Assembly (NCBI GenBank): GCA_026874595.1
Contig: CM049318.1
Coordinates: 5,843,741-5,907,740 of the forward strand
Direction: 5' to 3'
Length of the DNA stretch: 64,000 nucleotides
Source: Sipunculus nudus
Taxonomy: Eukaryota; Annelida; Sipuncula; Golfingiida; Sipunculidae
Position numbers and translations under genes: made by a program. The stretch's first letter is position 1, and the number at the start of each line of letters is the position of its first letter. Below are positions 58,190-64,000 of this stretch, in pieces. Under the pieces are notes generated by a model that searched no databases, had not been told where the DNA came from, and saw nothing but the letters and a program-made list of their open reading frames with translations.

Positions 58190-60590
58190 TATAATATTGT
58201 ACTATTGCTGTGAATAAAGCAAACCATTTAAGATTTCTCAGTTTGTTCTGTGAACATTACTAAATGTATGTGTGTACTGTTATTTTAATTGAATACATGT
58301 GCTTATGAAACTAATCTAACAGATCTGGGTATAAATACGCAAACACCATAGTGTTCTATTACTGAAGTTCTCATTCTAGTTAAACTTATCTTGATATATA
58401 AAACAATGTATTGAGTTAAGTGGAAAAATTCAAGAATAAAAAAATCTGGTATCATGCTACATTTCAAGTCTGTAATCACTGAAAAAGCACTCAAAAATGT
58501 TAAAACAAAATCCTTGGTTTCAGTATATCAGGCCGCATGCAGGGCTATCTGTACGCTAACAGCGCTTTAACTATAGGCCTACTACATATATAGTAAGTGC
58601 TGTTTGTTATGACCTCGTATCCTGAATTGCTACACCAGAGGGGAGCATTGTATTTTTGTCCAATCAGATGAGACCTAGTGCTGAAGACCAAGCGAGGAAT
58701 ACACGGAGCCAATTATGTTCATTTCGTTTTGAGTGACAGCTCATCGCCCCAGTAACCGTCTGAACTGGCCACAGGCTCAGAGAGGATTGCCGTGGTTTGC
58801 TAAAGGGCCTTGGGCACACAGGATGCCCGGTTGTTGAGCTGTAATTAAACGAAACGTAACAATAAAGGCGGCGTGCACACCTCGCTGGCTTGTTTCAGTT
58901 CTTCACGCAACATATACATGGCTACACTAACACAATCATACTGTCAGAATCGAATCGGTCGATGATGCGAGAATGCAGAGGGAGCAATTAAAATTCGACC
59001 GTAAACTGTCTTCAAACGGCGCTTGAAGCGCAGCTATGGGTGGAGCCAGGATGCCTGTCGAGTGTTTGTTTATTGGCTGCTTGTCACATCATACGCACTT
59101 TTTTTTCAGCGGACAACGAACCGCCATCTGGTGTCTAAATATATCATAAACGGTCAAAGCTGGCAGCGTGAAAATCAGTTGCTTCTTAAGAAGCGTAAGA
59201 TTTCCACTGCCTCGGGAGCGTAGGCCATCTGGTGACTAAAATGTAAACAAAAGCGAGTCTAACTCTGGCGCATCGGAGCACATGCAGCGCCATCTTGTGA
59301 CCAAATTGAACACGAAAGCAGGCCTATCTCAAACGTAAAACCATCCCGCCTGACAGTACACAATTTAAACATGCTAACGTATCATTACATACACTGCAAA
59401 TACTAATTCAAACAGACATACATCCCGTGTATACTAAAGAAACGTTAATAAGCGCTCTTTCATTAACTCTAGTCAGACTCCGTCAAACCTGACTTCACAT
59501 CAAAGTTTCGAGGTGGCAAAAAAGAGTAACAAAGTTCTAAAGATACCTTCATCATTGATATAGGACATTAAAAATCGATATACATATATTCTTAGTTCAA
59601 CATACCTCCTTGCCGGCACGTTCTAATAGCCATTTCGTCTGTTACACGGTAGTCGGCTGTCTTTTAAGCAATGAGTGTTTAGAGGGGGTTCAACAGGCGC
59701 CCCCCCCCCTAAAACCTGTAAATAAATGTTTAGGGGGCACTCAGTTTCGTAAATTATTAGGGCGTGTCTAAACCGTTTGCAAAAAAAGCTCATAAGTTGT
59801 ATTTGTGCCTAGGGCATAGTTTAAACTTTCAATTCAGTAATATCGTGCTACCGAGAAGACAGGTTTCTAATTAATGGTTTTATTCCATAATCATATCATT
59901 CTTCTGGTGATAACAGTTTTTGATTGTTTATCCATGTGGTTATGTAGTCATTGGTTCATTTTGTTGCTGTGGAGTATCCCCCTAAGAAATAAAATAAATT
60001 ACAAAAAGATAAATTACAATTAAATAATTACTCAGGTAGTTAAAACCATATGGATATGAAAATAAACTGCCTAATGTCATACATATACACATACATATAT
60101 CAGCCTACGTATAAATATCCAGGTATGCATATTCACATAAACACAAAATATGATGACAAACACTACTCTTAAGAGTAAACATACATATTTATGCTCATAC
60201 ACCCAAACATATCAGGGTTTCTGTTACATCGGAAATACATGAAATTAGTGAGATATTTAACTCCCATTGTCAATTAAAAAGACTAAAAAAAACCTGCATA
60301 TACATAAACATGTGTACATAAGTATATATGTACACATATTCAGTATACACACATATTCATGCAGTCCAGAATACTAATTTAAAATATAAATATGCTTCTG
60401 TCAACCAGATGTACTTTAAAAACCCAACTATGGGACCACTAACATTTTCTAAACCACAGATTGAAGCCCAATATAACAGATTCTACTGGTACTGAATGCC
60501 TTACGCTTAAAACCCTAATTTTTACAATTTATACTGAATAAAGTTACACAAAACACTAAAACATATTCCTTGATACAAAAGTTATTACTC
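58190..60590. other. No gene seen
   Basis: Mixed GC and AT-rich sequence. Contains an interrupted palindrome-like patch at 59687-59745 (GTTTAGAGGGGGTT / CCCCCCCCCTAAAACC / TGTTTAGGGGGC). The 66-codon opening at 59023-59223 has no domain. Confidence 0.4.
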
Positions 60591-60597
60591 ACCCAGT

Positions 60598-61385
60598 GTT
60601 AAGATTATAATACTCAGGCAGAATAAGGCTTGCCGGCGGTCTGTGTGTCTATTTTACCCTCTCATTCTTGCTAGTCTGACGCCATATGGTGCAATCCGGG
60701 CGATAATAGGTGAAAACACCAAAAAGAAGGAGAACTTAGAGTAATTAACGGATCTATATAATGCACCAAAATTTAAAAAAACTAATGAAATGTTACGGAG
60801 CCCGACAATCTTCCCTGCCAAAGGCCTTACGACCCCGGAAGGCTATCAATATCTTGAAAATTGAATTTGTTTAAAATAATCGGATAACTAAATGGTAGAG
60901 TGAGCAATAAAAGTTGTTCATGACAATTCCGGGAAAAATCAAGAACAAGAACATCTACATATAAACAATTAGACGTTTACAATGAAAACTTAAATTCCAC
61001 TGAATAAAATAAACTAATGATATCGACACAACTCTATGATTCTTGACTCGAGTCATTTCGTCTTCCAATCTGGTATAACCCCAACAGCCATCTGCCATCT
61101 CCTATATGACCAGTTCAAACTTATATATTTCACATGATAAGCACACATATGTGTTCCATATGTTTATGTTAGATCCTCATCTTCAACTTTATAAAAATAT
61201 AAAATATAATAATTAAAATATATCCATTCCAATCATCAAATGAATGGAACTCTTCTACATTTGATCAGTAAACTTTCCATAAACGTGTAAATATGATACA
61301 AAATATAAACTAGTATGTTAAATTCACATCTGTAAACCTTATTCTTTCATGTGCATGTTCCACCTAGCTAACATCATGTCAGACA
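60598..61385 (-). mobile_element. Putative 3' LTR of gypsy element 4
   Basis: On the minus strand, GTGAGGGGAAAGGCA (a polypurine tract) is followed by TGTCTGACATGATGTTAGC at 61385. A plausible end ...ATAATCTTAACA lies at 60598, giving TG...CA and about 788 bases. The other LTR would be beyond the right edge of the window, so length and end are inferred. It lies 213 bases downstream of the SGNH ORF stop, which places that ORF inside the element. Confidence 0.45.
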
Positions 61386-61598
61386 TGCCTTTCCCCTCAC
61401 TCGACAGCCAAATGAGGCACCTGCCTTGTTTTTGCCAGCGGGCAAAACAACATTTGCTTCCGAGTGCAATTGTTTTAAGTTTTTGTACATCCCACATTAA
61501 TTTATGTAAACAACCTATCGCAACCAGAGTGGTCCAACTTTATGACATTTACCGCCGTTACTATAAACAAGACACTACGGTCACTTATCTAAAAGTAT

Positions 61599-62222
61599 CT
61601 AATGAATGGTACCATCTTTGATAGCATGCCCTACAGAGCAAAACATATGTTTGAGGAACACTTTTTGCTTAACTATCCCCTCTTCAGTTAAATGGCACCC
61701 ATCTTCAATATATTTCTGTTGGTTCAGCTCAGTTTGTGCCCAGACCTGAACTGAGGGACCACTTTCCTTAAAAGCCTCATCCAGCTTCTTATTATAATGT
61801 TTGACTCTATTGTTATATGTATTGCAGGGTACTTGCGAAGGACCCACATTTCTTACGAATTTCCGTTGTAGTGCTGTCAACAGACAGACTACAAGGGGAC
61901 TGATATTGAACCTCTTCAAGAGCTCGAGGAACTCTCTAACCATTAAGACCACTTTTGCCGGTGAATTATCCGGGTGGCACAGATCATTGGTTGCCAAATC
62001 TATTGCTAGGATATCAATTTTCCTTCCCATAAGATTCCTGAGATACCACTGAGGGTTTTCAAAGACTCTGCTATAAGTTAGACCTCCATATCCATCAATA
62101 AACAGATGGTCTTGCTCTTATTTTAGGAACTGAGCAGGGGTCTTATGCCTACTCTTACTTAAGAAGAATAGTCTCTTTGGAAAAGAATGTCCAAAGAGAA
62201 CAAATTTCAACGGCTCTGCCAT
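61599..62222 (-). pseudogene. SGNH/GDSL hydrolase ORF carried by gypsy element 4
   Basis: A 207-codon minus-strand frame from ATG at 62222 (MAEPLKFVLFGHSFPKRLFF), interrupted only by one in-frame TAA at 62118-62120. SGNH-family landmarks are in order: FGHSFPKRL with the block I Ser (GHS for GDS), LAIDLATNDLC with the block III Asn, and DGCHLTEEG near the C-terminus with the catalytic Asp and His. SGNH hydrolases are esterases/lipases acting by Ser-His. SGNH-like domains are known in ORF1 of CR1-type LINEs. Here, however, the ORF lies between gypsy pol and a polypurine tract, so it is read as an element-encoded accessory gene. About 230 bases separate it from the pol stop. Confidence 0.75.
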
Positions 62223-62454
62223 AATATCCAAAATGAACATAGTATAACAAACAGCACTGGCAAGGCCTGTTCGTTCACTCACTCTCTCACACTCACACAT
62301 TCACACAATTCTCAACACTGGCGGGGGGGGGAAGCTAGGATACAATCGCCGCAAACCTCTCGAGTAGGGACCTCCCTGGACCACCGACTGGCAGCAACCA
62401 AAAGAAGTTTACGGCTAACCATACCCCAACCTTGAAGAATAGGAAATGATATAA

Positions 62455-62855
62455 TTATTTAACTGATTTTGGAAGGTGGAATGGCTTTTGGTGTTGACCT
62501 TTTGTAGTCCTAGTTGATCTACGTATACTACCCGGCGTACCAGGTAATTCTGGGGGTGATTGCATTTCATCGGGCGGCTCAGACTGTTCCACCTCTGGGG
62601 GCTGTTCCGAAGATTCATTGGCTAACTGAGGAATCACATTTAACTCAATTTCCTCGTTTGATCCTGAATCTACTTCCTCCTCATTCCCATCCCAAGGATC
62701 TAACAATTCGGGTAACTTTGGTTGACTTAATTCTCCCCTTGGATCCGGGGTCAAAAGTTCTCGATTGACCCAACGTATGGGTCCACCACTCATTGGCCTA
62801 ATGCCGAACAAATCTCTCTCTGCATTTCTTTGTAATACTAAATAGGGCTTCTCAT
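62455..62855 (-). pseudogene. Gypsy element 4: pol C-terminal tail
   Basis: This continues the integrase in a different frame: YEKPYLVLQRNAERDLFGIR, then PMSGGPIRWVNRELLTPDPR, and an acidic Pro/Glu/Ser-rich tail (EEEVDSGSNEE, PPEVEQSEPP) ending GQHQKPFHLPKSVK with a stop at 62455. The KPYLV block is the usual end of the integrase C-terminal domain. A single-base indel near 62855 separates it from the long ORF above. Confidence 0.75.
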
Positions 62856-64000
62856 AAAATTGTTCTCTAGCTTATGCCTTGAGGTGAAATGTGACCTTTT
62901 TAACAAAACTCTGTCACCGACCTCGATGGGCGATGCAAATGCTTTGCGGTCCCATCGCTCTTTATCCTTACGGATTGCCTCCTGTGTTCTACTCAAAACC
63001 ACCGCATGTGCGTGTCCCAACAAATCCGCTTGCTTCTGGACATAATCACCCTGATACCCTGCTTCTACATTATTGATCAGGTGATCCAAGAGGACGGTGG
63101 GTTGTCTCCCAAACATTAAAGTGTAGGGCGCTACCCGTGTTACACGGTGTGGTGTTGTATTATAAATATACACCAAGTGAGGTAAAAGTTCAGGCCATTT
63201 CTTTCTATTTGTAATCTCAAGGGATCTGATAAGCATGCACAAACTTCGGTTAAATCTTTCAGCCTGCGGGTTACCACGGCTGTGATATGGGGTGGTATGT
63301 CCCTTGCGCACACCATAGAGCTTACATAGCTCTTGTATCAATACACTCTCAACATTGCGCCCCTGGTCTGAATGGATACGATTAGGGATCCCATAAAACC
63401 CAAACCAGTGATCACGAAGAGCCTTGGCGACCGTGACTGCCAACTGATCGCGACACGGCACTGCACATGCCAGCCTTGTAAAACAGTCCGTCATAACGAG
63501 CACATCCTCATACCCTCCAGCACCACGATCGAGTTTCAGAAAGTCCACAGCTAGAACCTCAAGAGGCTTGAAACTGAGAATATGACGCATTGGCGGACGT
63601 ACCCGCGGTGTCGGAGCCTTACTGACCCTGCACTGGAAACAGTTCTGTATGTGTTTCTTGACTGCATACGACATTCCAGGCCAGAAACATCTAGGCTTAA
63701 GAAGTGCTAATGTTTTGAACTCCCCCTGATGTCCCCATCTGTCATGCACTGCCTGTAACACAACTTGCTGCAGACTATTTCGCACTAACAGCTGTCTCAA
63801 AGTCCCAAAGACTTCGTCAGGGACATCCCTATATAAAATACCATTCCTCTCTACAATCCTTGACCATTCTCGTGTCAAAGTTCTCCAACCTGTCAAATGA
63901 GATAAGTCCTCATCAAAAGGATACTCCTGCCCCGGTTCCCAACCGCTTATTCTCCTTCCCCAGACTTTGCCTAACAATAAGTCATCCTTCTGTAATTTTG
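62838..64000 (-). CDS. Gypsy element 4: integrase (partial at window edge)
   Basis: Open from the right edge of the window down to a stop at 62838, about 387 codons. The zinc domain is HDRWGHQGEFKTLALLKPRC with FWPGM and CFQC. The catalytic triad is intact: Asp in VLAVDFLKLD, Asp in IHSDQGRNVES, Glu in NPQAERFNRSL. The GxVLL block (VGDRVLLKRSHF) follows. RNase H and reverse transcriptase should lie beyond 64000. It is the best-preserved retroelement gene in the window. Its only visible flaw is a frameshift near 62855 that cuts off the tail. Confidence 0.85.
   Translation of the reverse strand, partial: KLQKDDLLLGKVWGRRISGWEPGQEYPFDEDLSHLTGWRTLTREWSRIVERNGILYRDVPDEVFGTLRQLLVRNSLQQVVLQAVHDRWGHQGEFKTLALLKPRCFWPGMSYAVKKHIQNCFQCRVSKAPTPRVRPPMRHILSFKPLEVLAVDFLKLDRGAGGYEDVLVMTDCFTRLACAVPCRDQLAVTVAKALRDHWFGFYGIPNRIHSDQGRNVESVLIQELCKLYGVRKGHTTPYHSRGNPQAERFNRSLCMLIRSLEITNRKKWPELLPHLVYIYNTTPHRVTRVAPYTLMFGRQPTVLLDHLINNVEAGYQGDYVQKQADLLGHAHAVVLSRTQEAIRKDKERWDRKAFASPIEVGDRVLLKRSHFTSRHKLENNFMRSPI

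Noticed and set aside
61349-61621. 90-codon plus-strand ORF
   Set aside because: Overlaps the polypurine tract and SGNH C-terminus in antisense; no domain.
1-64000. tRNA, rRNA and small RNA genes
   Set aside because: Looked for A/B-box pairs and cloverleaf-like sequence by eye and saw none that could be supported; a covariance-model scan would be needed to exclude them.

Overview
This is a 64 kb piece of an animal nuclear genome, most likely a marine bivalve mollusc (clam-like). It is AT-rich, and it has spliced eukaryotic coding structure with GT-AG introns. It carries bivalve-type interspersed repeats: units opening with TTTTTAGCTCAGCTGAC followed by runs of GTCC, units opening with TTTTTAGCYCT...GGCTGATGGGC, and ATGCCCCCGCC...GGCGGGGGCAT units. 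It also carries remnants of hAT, BEL/Pao, Ty3/gypsy and LINE elements. I see no tRNA, rRNA, CRISPR or prokaryotic features. The species assignment is inference from repeat style.

Layout. 0.3-1.2 kb: broken hAT transposase. 1.3-2.5 kb: interspersed repeat with a tandem array rich in AGGTCA half-sites. 3.7-10.1 kb (minus strand): the one well-preserved spliced gene, three exons predicting about 1280 residues with a long coiled coil, an RNase-H-like transposase-type domain, an acidic serine-rich linker and a small C-terminal domain. Its large exon is split by a 1.9 kb interspersed repeat. 10.7-11.7 kb: repeat debris and an unidentified coding scrap. 12.1-14.8 kb: degenerate BEL/Pao element. 15.5-17.2 kb: tandem-unit repeat with a nested second repeat. 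18.4-24.7 kb: inverted-repeat elements, an E-box tandem repeat and an unidentified coding-like fragment. 24.7-31.6 kb and 34.2-41.1 kb: two copies of a ~6.9 kb segmental duplication, each with a broken zinc-finger-like gene and a LINE reverse transcriptase remnant. 31.7-34.1 kb, between the copies: the 3' part of a Ty3/gypsy element carrying a TatD-type DNase ORF. 41.1-48.1 kb: a Ty3/gypsy remnant plus a second gag. 48.1-55 kb: gene-poor, with microsatellites. 55.1-58.2 kb: a foldback repeat and a gutted plus-strand gypsy element with a good 3' LTR. 60.6-64 kb: a gypsy element running off the right edge, with a near-intact integrase, an SGNH (GDSL) hydrolase ORF and a probable 3' LTR.

How it fits together. 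Almost all coding capacity is transposon-derived. The strongest signal beyond ordinary repeats is that two unrelated gypsy elements each carry an extra enzyme ORF between integrase and the 3' polypurine tract, where retroviruses keep env: a TatD metal-dependent nuclease in one, an SGNH/GDSL hydrolase in the other. Both copies are damaged by frameshifts, one stop codon or one lost metal ligand, so they report a past arrangement and not a functional protein here. The second notable locus is the large spliced gene, whose exon structure is clean apart from the repeat insertion, suggesting recent disruption or a heterozygous insertion.
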